DNA of 64,000 nt from Mytilus galloprovincialis (taxonomy: Eukaryota > Mollusca > Bivalvia > Mytilida > Mytilidae), in NCBI RefSeq assembly GCF_965363235.1, contig NC_134846.1, positions 5,027,001 through 5,091,000 of the forward strand, given 5' to 3'. The notes below the pieces were generated by a model. The model was given only the letters and a program-made list of their open reading frames with translations, was not told the DNA's origin and did no database searches. Both the position numbers and the translations under genes were made by a program. Of the stretch, positions 36,841-47,947 are shown piece by piece. The stretch's first letter is position 1, and every line of letters begins with the position of its first letter.

Positions 36841-37258
36841 GTCAGTCAGTGCCACCCCTTATGAAAAGTTCTGGATCAACCACTGCTGCTGTCGTAAATG
36901 ATGGTAGCGAGGGTTAACTGTCGCTAATGCTTTACCAACTCTAGCTTCACACACGTTGATTCCTTTGCTTGATAAATGTAATTACAAGTATTTGTTCCAT
37001 GTACATGATGCATACGGTTTGAAATTCGATCATTTGTGTCGATCTGTGTCGATCTGTTATTTTTTCAAAAGAAGATTGTCACTGACTGAGACCCCTTTTT
37101 TGTGTCGACATATTTGTCCTATAATACTCGTTTTACTTTCACATATTGAAGATGTAAAATCATATTAAAGACATGATAATAGAATGTACATAATACAGAA
37201 CCTCGGGGGAACTGTTTCATGTTTGTTGAAATACTATTCACATAATTATTATATATTC

Positions 37259-37457
37259 TTTGCTACATTTTGTTTTCGGTAAAAGCAAATATAAGAAGTC
37301 TTTCATTCTTCGAAATATACATTTACCACACATACATGCATGCAAGTTAATTTCATATTTTCTTTTATAAGATGATTGCTTATTTGAAATTCTGCGAATG
37401 AAATTGTGAATATCATAGCTTGGGAAAAACAAGTTTGTATTTAACAGATTCAAAATT
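37259..37457. repeat. Probable source of the captured segment
   Basis: About 199 bp from ttgctacattttgttttcgg to tttaacagattcaaaatt, the same as the interior of the element 0.8 kb upstream. Its right flank reads aggaaacgctgtac. The shared word aacgctg at the element's arm edge is a possible point of microhomology. Confidence 0.8.
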
Positions 37458-37980
37458 AGGAAACGCTGTACAATGTAGAAAAATACAAAATTGAAAACAT
37501 ATACTAGCACAGTGATCAGAATAATTTAACATCTACACCAATCCCTCCCCATCCCTTTCGAATCGCGAACCCTGCTCCTTGAGCATGTACAGAAACTGAC
37601 AGGGACAACATCTAATATTCTAATATTTTCTCTTCTTTTCTAACATGTTTGACACATTCAGCCACGATATGGTTCAATGCTACTTCGTCTACTCCGCATC
37701 GCCTAGTAATTCCATTTTCAGAACAAAAACGACTTACGGAAAGAAAAGACAAAGAAAAACAAAAGTCAGATAGATTGACAGATAGCAAGATATATACAAT
37801 GAATGACAGATTGATAGATCGAAAGATAGATATAAACACGTAGCTACAAAGACAGCTATATACATTGTATATAGATAAAAAGGAAGAATGATTCTTTGTG
37901 GTCATTATCGTACTTGTCAGTGTACCATTCTTGTTCGGAATTTGTTGATACCACACATACATGTAGTTCACAACACACAC
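37458..37980. other. No recognised feature
   Basis: The open frame on the minus strand (37612-37992) spans simple-sequence gatagat / cacacaca DNA and lacks a recognisable domain. Confidence 0.35.
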
Positions 37981-38170
37981 ACATTGGAGCATTTTTCATT
38001 TTTCAATATTAAACGTCAAATTGAAAAATGCTCCACGTTGGAGCATTTTTCATTTTTCAATATTTGAAGACAAATTGAAAAATGCTCCACGCTTGAGCAT
38101 TTTTCATTTTTTCAATATTGCAAGTCAAATTGAAAAATGCTCCACGTTAGATCATTTTCCATTTGTCAAT
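37981..38170. repeat. 54-bp palindromic tandem array, copy 2 (inverted)
   Basis: About four units with centres near 37982, 38035, 38089 and 38144. The unit is the reverse complement of the array at 24160-24420. The related non-array DNA continues to about 38545 and ends with ggcgtaaatgtacacgg, the inverse of the Tc1-relic border at about 23815. Confidence 0.85.
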
Positions 38171-38589
38171 ATTGTAAACTAAATTGAAAAATGCTAAAGG
38201 TCAGTATTTTCAATATTTGCTTTTAAGAATGAGATTGAAATATGTTTTGTTTTCTAAAGCAAGCAAATACAAATGTTTTAATAATTTTAAACTTTTGACA
38301 AAATAAAATCATTTTTAACAGAAAGTTATTGTTATTTGTTTCAATATCTTCGTTAAATCAAAAATATAATTTCATGAAAATAACAAATTTCAAATCTCAT
38401 AGAGAAAATGGTTTTTCGAAAGTGTTTCTATAGGTTTTTGTTACATTTTTCAAACCAACTACCTTCAAGATTTGCAGAGCAATTTGAAAATTTATTTTTC
38501 ATTTTAAAATGAAAAATGTTTGGCGTAAATGTACACGGACGGAGGAAGATCATTTGGTCCAATGAAAATCGGTTTATCTTCCTTGTCCA

Positions 38590-39228
38590 GATTGTAGCTC
38601 AGATTTGAATCATATCGAGCATATATTAAACATTATTGGGGTGATTAATAAACAATGTCCATTATATCTACATGAACTTATTGAAATTAAAAAATGTAAT
38701 TACTCTTTTAGAAATAACAACATAGCAGATGTTCCCAGGGTAAGGACAACTACCCATGGGCTACACTCATTTAGATATGCGGGAGCCAAACTCTGGAACG
38801 AACTGCCAAATAAAATGAGGGACGAAATGCCATTGGGTCAGTTTAAAAGTTTGGTTGGTAATTGGGAGGGCAGTTCGTGTCAGTGTTCCTCCTGCAGATC
38901 TCAATGAGCTGTAGATCAGTTTATTTATTTATCATGTATACTCTGGCTTTTAAATTATTTGGCATATTTTTTTTATTTGTGTTCTTAATGCTTGAATTAC
39001 TTTTAGTGCTTTATAATTGATATTGCATGAATGTTAGTTTATCTGCATTTTATGTTTGCTTATATGCTTTAATTGTGCTAATTAATTGTTGTGCTTGATA
39101 ACATTATTTATTTTGCATGTTTTATGTGTTTTATGTATTGTGCTTGTCTTATATGTATGTCGGATAAAAGCTCTACAGAGCTTATGTTGTATTGTTATAT
39201 GTATAACCGACTTTAAATAAAAAAAATT
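38590..39228 (+). pseudogene. 3' end of a non-LTR retrotransposon (LINE)
   Basis: The frame 38605-38907 ends with a segment typical of the C-terminus of LINE ORF2 proteins of the CR1/L2/Rex1 kind: TTTHGLHSFRYAGAKLWNEL, then LGQFKSLVGNWEG and a C-x-C-x2-C tail. No reverse-transcriptase motif is left, so the copy is 5'-truncated, as LINEs usually are. An untranslated tail follows, with a small hairpin (agctctacagagctt) and a terminal aaataaa-A run. Confidence 0.7.
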
Positions 39229-39734
39229 ATGCTTTATTTATGCTTATGGGTGAAGTACGCATAACATAACATCTTCTATCCATTAGTTATATTATGCAAC
39301 AGTTATGAAGTAATAAACTTACAATTAGTACACTTACATTGAATAGCAGTACGCTCGCATTAGTTACATGTACTCTATAATCAGTTCTGTATCAATTTAG
39401 TTTACAAATGTAATTCATGATTATATAAAAAGTCATACTAATGTACCCAAAGAAACAGGTTATACATGTAAGTGATCAGTACTTACCTTTTTTAAAGCAA
39501 CAGTTTTTTCTAACTTAAAACGCTTTAGAAATGTTCATGGAGAGGTTTGGCGAGTGTCAACTTTTAAATGGTTCAGATAGATGTAAAAGAGTTAAAATGT
39601 ACAAAAGTATTATTGCCTACATGACATGTTTCCACCAGAGAACTTTGACATGGCTCTTGGTGTCTTGCTTTCTGTTTATCGTTGTGTTGCCGTCTCAGGA
39701 GCATATTCTCTGTTAATAAAAAAATAAGAAAACT
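39229..39734. other. No recognised feature
   Basis: AT-rich DNA between the LINE tail and an R1 repeat. Confidence 0.35.
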
Positions 39735-40070
39735 CTAAACCAGAGAACTCTAAACCAGAGACCAAGTGACACAGAAATTAACAACTATATGTCACCATAG
39801 GGCTTTCAACAAGGACCAAAGTCCAAAGCGTATAGTCGGCAACATATTTATAAAAGGTACCCGAAATGACAAACGTAAAACAATTTAAACGAAAAAACTA
39901 ACGGCCTAATGTATGTACAACAAGGAATGAAAAACAAATTTGTTTCACAGCAATAAGTGACAACCACTGAATTACATTTACAGGCTCCTGTCTTGGGACA
40001 GGCACTTACATAAAGTGGCGGGGTTACACTCGTTTTTAGGTGCGTACCCTCCCCTAACCTGGGACAGTGC
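39735..40070 (-). repeat. Interspersed repeat R1, near full length
   Basis: Reads ccagagaccaagtgacacag, cgtatagtcggcaacatatt, acggcctaatgtatgtacaa and ttacaggctcctgtcttggg, ending in a ggcggggttacactcg segment. Confidence 0.75.
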
Positions 40071-40601
40071 TGTAACAGTCAAAAATGATAACTATTAAAA
40101 TCAGTTTTTAAAAAGAAAAAGACTTTAATCACCAGATGGTTATAAATAAATAACATATAACAAAACACAGTGTGGATTGGGACGGGAACTTCTACATCCC
40201 CACAACAAAATGACACTCAGTACAGAAATGAGACTCGCAGTTACTGACAACTAGTTCAAAGCCGTCGCATTTTGATTGTTTATTCGAACGTTGCTAATCC
40301 GTCCAGTTTGGAATATTTAATAAGTATTCATAAAGAAAACAAGTTAAAACATAATTGCAACAGACGTGCAAGTTCTCAAGGGAAGGTTAATCGAGACAAT
40401 AGAAATTAAATTTTAGTTGACCTAAAAAAATCTTTCGTCATTTATTTCAACACCACTACTGAACAGACGTTCTTCATATTTATTTTGCAACTGTGATAAA
40501 TTGTAACGTACGTGAGTTTTTCTGATCTTTGATGCACCAATAACTTTGGCTCTTTTGATAAAAATCACTTCCATTAGTATATCTTTGAAAAATATATGTT
40601 A

Positions 40602-40799
40602 TTATATCAAATTTATGGATACTCCAGACTGAGTCTTTTTTTTTTTACTATTTGCCGACCAAAGAGCTACGGATTTTTCCAATTTCAAAAGTTCAGAATT
40701 GCGACTCAGCTTCAAAAAAAATGTATTGTTTATAGCCCATGCATGCAAGGCTTGCCAATAAATATAGTCCTTTTCGTTAGATATTTTTCTAGGATATGA
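40602..40799 (-). other. Weak minus-strand coding candidate shared by both units
   Basis: The segment YPRKISNEKDYIYWQALHAW is conserved in the copy at about 51410-51500. After it the two copies diverge by indels. No domain is recognised, and it may be a decayed exon. Confidence 0.2.
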
Positions 40800-40866
40800 C
40801 GTACCTATTTCTGTTTGAATATTCACTTCCTAAACACTATCATCTAATTATTTCCACTTGTATACC

Positions 40867-41015
40867 AAGGGCGGATCTAGCCATTTTAAAAAAGGTGGGT
40901 TCCAATCCAGGGTAAAGGGGGTTGGGTTTCCAACCATATGTCCCCATTCAAATGCATTGATCGGCCAAAAAAAGGGGGGTCCACCCCCGGAACCCTACCC
41001 CTGGATCCGCCACTG
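40867..41015. mobile_element. Small TIR element (gcggatc...ggatccgcc), unit A
   Basis: Left end agggcggatctagccatttt, right end ccctggatccgccactg, with tgtccccattcaaatgcatt in the middle. No coding capacity. The same element sits at the same place in unit B, so it predates the duplication. Confidence 0.8.
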
Positions 41016-41556
41016 TATACATTATCCATTTTGTTCAGCCATATTGACTTCACAAAAAAGAAGAAAAGATAACTCTAATATCATTGATTTCATAGAAGAT
41101 TAAGATATTTTGACTGAATGATCCTCGTTACTTCTCTTTGCGAAAACTTGCATCAAAATTGCTACCGATTCCCAGCTGTGTATGGTATTAAAGAAACTTT
41201 ATCAAAAGTAACTCTAGAAATTCTAGAGTAAAATATAGAAAGGTAGATAAATGATAAGGTTGGAGATCAGAAAACAAAGCATTCTTCAAAGAACTCTACA
41301 AATCATTCTTAATTTTTATTTATTCATCAAACTAACCAATTCGAGTAATCTCAATAGAAATGATGGTCACGCTTGTTTTAAAAAGCTTCTACTTGTTTAC
41401 GGAAACAGTTCATGTTTTACTTCCTGAAACAACATTTTTCAGAAAAATGACACAGGTAATTTTGTCCTTGAATTTCATAATTTTAGCATGTTTAGCTGTA
41501 GTCACAGAGAAAAATCATGAAAAGTGAAATGATTAACATTTTTGTTACAATTATAG

Positions 41557-41631
41557 TTCATGATGAAGAGGGTCAACAATGCCGGAATTTCTATGGCAAT
41601 AGAGATGATCTAGTGGAATCTTTGGGGACGA
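41557..41631 (+). other. Possible decayed exon conserved in both units
   Basis: After an acceptor-like ttgttacaattatag, the frame reads HDEEGQQCRNFYGNRDDLVE and is open in both copies (41557 and 52289). The two units stop being homologous right after it. No family is recognised. Confidence 0.25.
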
Positions 41632-41879
41632 CCATTTTATCATCTACATTTCACCTGGATAGATGCACGCTTGATAAAGCTAGTTGGTCTAGCGAAATAT
41701 TGCGTTTATTTTCATCATTTTGTAAATATTTTAAACATTCTTATATTTACATACTAAATAGTGTGTTAAAATTACATTGTTAGGCAATCTATTATTTGAA
41801 TATAATATATATATATATATACTTGAAATGTCTGAAAATGGGTTTCATTACATTCGAGGTATATTGTCTCAGGAACACT

Positions 41880-42190
41880 AACCTCACTTTTGTTACAGGG
41901 CCGTAACTACATTGAGGCAAATGCCTCATGTAGGAAATTTCAAAACCAAAAGCTTGTCTTCATATCATTTTGTTTTCACGGCGAGTGTTTTGCAAGAAGT
42001 AAGTTCTGTTCTCCTTCGGACGTAGCCCCTGTTTTTTTTTCGGGATATAGGTTTCTTATTTATTTCAAATTTTCAGTGTTATTTGTCTTAATATGGTTTG
42101 TCGTTTTGTGTTTTATCTGTGCCCGGGTTTGTCCTTTGTTCATTGCTTGCCCTTCTATTTTTTCTTAGTGTTCCTTAATTTATTTAATTC
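41880..42190 (+). repeat. Interspersed repeat in unit A (B copy at 53210-53520)
   Basis: Contains ctacattgaggcaaatgcct, ttttcacggcgagtgttttg, tccttcggacgtagcccctg and gtgcccgggtttgtcctttg. I recall this as a dispersed bivalve repeat. The open frame in it ends in a Phe/Ile-rich tail and is not taken as a gene. Confidence 0.55.
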
Positions 42191-42274
42191 CTTTTGAAAT
42201 TTAGTAGTTTTGTTTTATACATACCTGATCATGAGTATTATTTTATTTAAGACTTTTTAGCTAATCTTAATAAA

Positions 42275-42720
42275 ATTGAGAAAGGAAATGGGGAATGTGT
42301 CAAAGCGACAACAACCCGACCATAGAGCAGACAACAGCCGAAGGCCATCAATGGGTTTTTAAATTGTATGCAAGTTAGGAGCTACATTATGTACATCAAT
42401 TTGTAGTTGAAATGTGTTATAAATATAGGCAATAGTAGTTAGTATACCGCTGTTCGAAAGACATAAATCGAATGAGAGAAAAAAAATCCGGTTACGAACT
42501 AAAACCGAGGGAAACATATCAATTACAGGAGGAAAATTACATGACATAGTTATATTACTGATAATCAGCCCCCTCTTACCTTAATTTGAAAAAAAAACAC
42601 ATAATTTACAGGTATAAAAGATTAAAATCCTGCAAGCCGAAATACCAAAAACACGAAATAAAAAATACAGCAGCCTCATACTTTACTATGCGAATTACAT
42701 TTTTACGGTATCCTACATAT
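42275..42720 (-). repeat. Fragments of R7 and R5
   Basis: R7 (aatggggaatgtgtcaaagc) runs to about 42360. R5 then shows taccgctgttcgaaagacat and aactaaaaccgagggaaaca, matching 62695-62790. Unit B has the same pair at about 53605-54030. Confidence 0.65.
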
Positions 42721-42914
42721 TGGGCTTTTGATGTTGTCCCTAAAACTATTTAGTTTTTGCTTTGAGACCAAAATTTGGTAAAAAAAAGATTTTGAGGTGC
42801 GGAGTGCATACGACTCTAATCTTGTAATGTTTCCAATGCACAAAGGTCGGTGGATCTTTTCCGGCATACCGGCTGCCTAAGATTAAAAACTGACCGCTTT
42901 GAAATAGCACAGTA

Positions 42915-43205
42915 GTACTGAATGTGACCTACCGAATTAGACTATTTACCAGATTTGTAATAACATAAGAAACATGTTGGGTGCAACATGTGGAGCAGGA
43001 TCTGCTTACCCTTCCGGAGCACCTGAGACCATCCCCGGATTTTTTTTGTGGGGTTCGTGTTGCTTAGTCTTTAGTTTTCTATGTTGTATCTTCTGTACTA
43101 TATTTGTCTGTCTGTCTTTTTATTTTTAGCCATGGTGTTGTCAGTTTATTTTCAATCGATGAGTGTGACTGTCCCTCTCGTATCGTTCGTCCATCTTTTG
43201 CGTTA
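42915..43205 (+). repeat. Repeat R2 in unit A
   Basis: Reads gaatgtgacctaccgaatta, gagcaggatctgcttaccct, ccatggtgttgtcagtttat and tatcgttcgtccatcttttg. Confidence 0.8.
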
Positions 43206-43539
43206 ACTACCAACCAATCAATAAATCGATCTTATCAGTCTTTGTGAGAAGTTTTAAGGAGTATGTTTCAAATCCTAAATATAATAACTGTTAATAAAGA
43301 AAGATGTCGCTAAGAAGTAAGACAGACTTCCTTACTGTCCAATCTGAATCATTTTTTTATTGAGAATTTGTTTCTTAATCATGATATTTATTTCTAAGTT
43401 GGCCTTCTTTTTTTATAACAATAAGTTGGACTTCATCTTTCAGTTTGTACTAAAAAGAAAAAGGAATCAACTGTGTTTGTACTACTACAAGCACAAAATA
43501 ATAAGATGACAAGTGTCTCTTTATCCGCCCGTTTATGAG

Positions 43540-43690
43540 ACGAGTTAAGTTATACGGAAGTCAGACCATCCGTCCGTTCGATTGTCGTTATCAACATGTC
43601 GGACAAAAATCGAAACGATTTCGCAAATGTTCATGAAACTTTTAATCTATTGACATTAGCTCCCTTTTGATTTTTTTTCTATAAATTTCC
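43540..43690. repeat. Dispersed monomer of the 170-bp satellite
   Basis: tccgtccgttcgattgtcgt is followed by gttcatgaaacttttaatct and gacattagctcccttttgat, the reverse complement of one unit of the array at 34830-35430. It is conserved in unit B at about 54880-55020. Confidence 0.6.
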
Positions 43691-43987
43691 GATTATGCAA
43701 GTACACAAATGCTCTTCAAAATATATGTTTATTATTGAACAACATGCATTAAAGGTAAAAGAAAGGAGAAGTGGTATTGTTTCAAAGAATAATTTTTTTT
43801 TCACGAAAGGATGAGTGGAAAGGATGATATATTCAATAAAATTATTTCAAAAAACAAACATGAATTTCAGAGTAAAATTTTAAATCGTTCATATCCAGTG
43901 TCGAAAAAACTTTAAGTTCGTTCACTTTGAATATAAAACATCTGTTTACACACCACTTCGTATGACAATCCATTATTGTCATTTCAG

Positions 43988-44342
43988 ATGTTTGGTGCTA
44001 CGCCTACGAGTTTTACGTTTGGGTCAGCTGTTGGAGTCCCAACGGTTTTTGGGGAAACCCCAGCGGCATCTGTGGATAGGCATGCTGATTGTACTGATGA
44101 GATTGAGAGCAAAAAGCGTTTGTCTCTTTTTTCTCAGCACGATTTAATAATTAAAATCGAGAATATAAAACTGAACGTGAACAAAGAACAGCTGATGGCC
44201 GAGTCACCAGTATTTGAGAAAATGTTTACGTCAGACTTTAAAGAAAAGGATAAACAGGAAATAGAATTGGAAGGAAAAGACGTGAACAGTTTTGTTGACT
44301 TTCTAAGGTGCACTTTACCAGGAATTGATGAAAAATTCACAG
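43988..44342 (+). CDS. BTB/POZ-domain protein copy A, exon 1
   Basis: An ATG directly follows a good acceptor (ttgtcatttcag), so an untranslated upstream exon is likely. With exon 2 the protein has 284 residues. Residues 1-30 carry three Phe-Gly dipeptides (MFGATPTSFTFG..VFGE), residues 31-48 are charged, and the BTB/POZ fold starts at about residue 51. The BTB segment reads HDLIIKIENIKLNVNKEQLM, then the family signature SPVFEKMFTSDF, and EIELEGKDVNSFVDFLRCTL. The donor (ACAG|GTATTT) cuts the fold one base into a codon, matching exon 2. BTB domains mediate dimerisation and often bring substrates to cullin-3 ubiquitin ligases. Many bivalve and nematode members also carry a MATH domain, which is absent here, so the partner is unknown. 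Confidence 0.85.
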
Positions 44343-44459
44343 GTATTTATCTTTCTCTCATAGACTGTATTGTGATGTTCACCAATGCTGTGCATTATTA
44401 TTCTTACGTTTAAATATCACAAAAAGGGAAGGGTGGGTAGTCATTTATGGAAAGCCAAC

Positions 44460-44865
44460 GGGGTCAAAATTCTTAATTCGTAACTTGTAACTGTGTCATT
44501 TCTAAATTGTTAATTCTTAAATTGTTAATTTGTAACTTGTTACTGTGAAATTCATAATACTTAATTCGTAAATTGTCAATTTGTAACTTGCACCTTTGTA
44601 GTTTCAACATTCGTAATCGGTAAATTGTCAGTTTGTTACTTGTAACTGTGCAATTTCATAATGCTTCATTCGTAAATTGTCGATTTGTAACTTGTATCTT
44701 TGTATCAAAATTCAACACTCTTCATTATTGTCAATTTGTAACTTGTAGATTTCAAAATTCTTTATTGGTAAATTGTCTTTTTGTATATTGATGTTTTGTA
44801 ACTTGTAACATGTGACTTGTCGATTCGTGACTTGTCGATGTGTGAAATGTCAAAGTGTATATATA
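44460..44865. repeat. Degenerate AT-rich tandem (about 60-bp period)
   Basis: Repeats of taatttgtaacttgta and ttcgtaaattgtcaatttgt with changing ends, 6-7 rounds. It is absent from the corresponding intron of copy B. Confidence 0.75.
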
Positions 44866-44874
44866 TGTGGTGGT

Positions 44875-45460
44875 GTTTAACGACCTTGACTGGCTATACA
44901 GCCCTCGCACGGTCGGCTCGGTGCCCGAAGGCGATTGGTGAGCGTTTGAATAATTTCTGCCGTGGGTCAGGAACAAGTAGTAAGGACGCCGAATGGAGGC
45001 CGCCATCTTGGTTTTGGTGAGTTGATTTTGGTTTGTTTACTATTTTGGATTTTACTTCTTCACAACGGCTGCTATCAGGGCCAGTTTGGTCAGCTTGGCA
45101 GCCCGCTAGCCTCGATGATGGAGTACTGTTAGATGATCTCGGACGTAGTTCTAAAGATGACAGGAAGCGTTATCAGGACCAAAGCCGTGAGGCAGTGAAA
45201 TGAAGGTAGTATCACCCAACAGCCTAGGATACAGCCTTCGGACGTTAATCGGCATAACACTCCCCATAATACAATGGTTTTGGAGTGCATGTTAACGCAG
45301 GTACGCCAACTACTACGTCTATCTGTACGGCATGGATTGGTTTCTGTCATCTTAAGTAGTAAGTCGTTGATATCTAACTGTAAACCCTCATCGAAGATAG
45401 CGGGTAAAGGAGAGCTGGCCCAGCACGTCCGTTCAGCTGTAATGACTGAGACGTGACTGT
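44875..45460. other. GC-richer block inside the BTB intron
   Basis: Noticeably richer in G and C than its surroundings, with words such as agccctcgcacggtcggctc and gccgccatcttggttttg. It has no open frame over about 80 codons. It is absent from copy B, so it arrived as part of the unit A-specific insertion. It may be a fragment of another mobile element. No tRNA or rRNA fold was recognised. Confidence 0.4.
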
Positions 45461-46004
45461 GTGATGATGATAATGATGTCTATGTCAAAGTGTTAAATGT
45501 CATGGTTGTATTATGCTAACGATCATTATGACGACAGATGGCGCTCGGGTTCTTCTTCGGTGTATAATCCTCCTGTAAGTCGGAGTACCTCCATGTGGAA
45601 TATATACCTAAGTAATTTTAATCCATTAATTACAGCAAATGCGTCTAAAAAAAGCAAAACAAAAATTGCATGTTTACAGGATCCCAGTTTTATTTTTATT
45701 ACTGACGTGGACTTTAGTTCGGAAACTATATAAAAAACATCCCGACTAGTTCAGTCCCTCAACATAATTGATCTCTCCTAATAACGAGGTTAATGAACTA
45801 GTCGTTGGTCAGTGGAATATTACGACTAGATTATTCAGGTATATGCAATAAGGAGATGTGGTAATGAACCGTATGATTACCAATGAGACAACTATCCACC
45901 AACGCGAAGTACAATTAAAGTCCATGTAAGCAACTATAGGCAACCTAATGCCTTCATCAATGACAAAACCGTATACCATATAGCTTTCGACTCTGTTATT
46001 CATA
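45461..46004. repeat. Unit A intron DNA with an R1 copy
   Basis: A minus-strand member of the R1 group occupies about 45848-46000 (gattaccaatgagacaacta, gcaacctaatgccttcatca). The DNA before it has no recognised content except an inverted pair catcccgactagttc / gaactagtcg (about 45737-45806). Confidence 0.45.
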
Positions 46005-47535
46005 CAGGTATACAACTTTAACTACTCCAACACAACATATGCTATAGTTAAAGATATTATGTATAATAAAAGTAAGCTATGTGTCAAAATAGACAACCAA
46101 TCAACTCCTTTATTTAGATCATTTATTGGAGTGAGACAAGGGGATGTTTTAAAACCCAATTTATTCAAATTTTTTATTAATGATCTCCCTGATGTCTTTT
46201 CTTCTTGAGCTAACCATGTCAATGTTAATAACCAAAGGGTTGATTGTTTAATGTATGCTGATGACATTGTTATTCTCTCAGATTCACCAGAGGGATTGCA
46301 AGAGAGGTTAACCATGCTTAACAATTACTGTTCTAAATGGTGTTTAAATGTAAATGACAACTAGACAAAAGTTATGATTTTTAATAAAACAGGGAGACAT
46401 TTTAATCTCCCTTTTTACCTAGGTGAAAAAGCTATTGGTTGTACATATAATTATAAATATTTGGGCATCACTTTTATACCCAGTGGAAATTTTTTTCAAT
46501 GTAAAGATGAACTGTACAAAAAGTCTATGAAAGCATGTTTTAAATTACAACAATGTATGTCATCGTCAAAACGGCCTAGTGTTTCAACTTTACTCCATTT
46601 ATATGACCAATTTTAACCTATGGATGTGAAGTCTGGGGTATGTTTTCTGTAAACTCAGCTGCATGTAAGAAAAATTATCAATATATTTTAGAAAAGGTGT
46701 TTTCAAATGATACATCTGAAAAATCACATATCAAATGTATGAAATATGTTCTAGGTGTAAATAAGAAATCCAGTAATCTTGCTGTGACTTCTGAACTAGG
46801 GAGATACCCAATGTATTTTTATATTATATTAGCAATGTTAAAATATTATCATCGACTCGATAATTCTAAGAACATGTTATTATATGATGCATATTTATGT
46901 AGTAAATAACTTCACAATAACAAAGTGAATACATGGTTTTCAAGTATAGACTGTATTTTAAAAAAGCTGGGCATTCAAACATGTAATTTAAAAACCAGTA
47001 TCTACTCTCACAAAATTTATCAAAGATAAGCTATATAAAAACTATCTCCATTTCTGGAAGGAAAATAGAAATAAAGTTTTACAATCAGATCAAGGTAAAC
47101 TTACTAGTACCTATTTTTCCTTTAAAACTCTATTTTGTTTTGAAACATATTTGGATCTAAAAGATTTTAGATTTAGACAATCAATCTGTAAAATTAGAAT
47201 AAGCGCTCATCCATTAAGGATTGAGACTGATAGATATGCCAAACTTTATGTGAATAGGACACTGAGAAAATGTTTATCCTGTACTTTAAATAAAGTTGAA
47301 GATGAGATACACTTTGTAACTGAATGTCCACTATATATTGATAACAGAAATGAGTTTTTTACTGAAATTTCTCTAAATTGTAATAATTTTCAATCTTTAG
47401 ACAACTTTTCAAAGTTTTTATGGCTATTTACACAAGAAAATTTAAATATGTATAAATGTTTAGGAAAGTATTTATCTAAAAATGGAAATATTTATAGATT
47501 TTACAAGTATAAAGTAAAATAATAAAAATACTTAA
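46005..47535 (+). pseudogene. 5'-truncated LINE with reverse-transcriptase remnant
   Basis: Translation with interruptions shows reverse-transcriptase blocks in order. GVRQGDVLKPNLFKFFINDL is at about 46129. The catalytic YADD box is at 46254-46265, followed by LQERLTMLNNYCSKWCLNVN and KYLGITF. After further frames comes a C-terminal zinc-finger-like end (RKCLSCTLNKVEDEIHFVTE, then CPLY). Stop codons break the frame at about 46206, 46362 and 46614, so it cannot make a working enzyme. No endonuclease is present. It ends in an aataaaaa tail at 47521. It is in the sense orientation in the BTB copy A intron and is missing from copy B. Confidence 0.85.
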
Positions 47536-47765
47536 CTCCGAGGAAAATTCAAGTGGAAATTTAAGTCCCCAATCAATTGGAAAAATCAAAAGCTCAAACA
47601 CATCAAACTAATGGACAACAACTGTCATAATTTGTATTCATGACTTAGAACAGACATTTTCTTATGTAGAAAATGGTGGATTAACCCTGGTTTTATAGCT
47701 AGCTAAACTTCTGACTTGTATGACGGTCGCAAAAAAATCCATTATAGTGACATTTGAAATGTTCA
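47536..47765. repeat. Repeat R4 in unit A (B copy at 56620-56845)
   Basis: Reads gaggaaaattcaagtggaaa, gtccccaatcaattggaaaa, cacatcaaactaatggacaa and ttctgacttgtatgacggtc. It is the point where the two introns become homologous again. Reverse fragments occur at 50775-50830 and 62125-62180. Confidence 0.75.
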
Positions 47766-47947
47766 GTAATATATCACTACTTGGTTGGCTTGTTCACTAA
47801 TCAGACGAAAGGTCCTTCATTTATGTGTTGTTTTCGAAATGTAGACGCGATATTGCCAAACACCGTCGTGTTGTCACCTTTCTCGTTGCAAACGACATTA
47901 CAGTTACAAAAGCCTACAAAAAAATCTATCATGTTTTTTTTTTATAG

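Noticed and set aside
36374..37510. Two nearly equal minus-strand frames as a gene pair
   Set aside because: Both are translations of the duplicated 199-bp segment, one copy inside the long-TIR element. The peptide is of chance composition.
37612..37992. A 126-residue minus-strand frame
   Set aside because: It covers simple-sequence gatagata and cacaca DNA, has no domain and is not conserved with anything in the window.
41890..42168. A 92-residue frame with several Cys and a hydrophobic end
   Set aside because: It belongs to a dispersed repeat present in both units, and the reading breaks in unit B.
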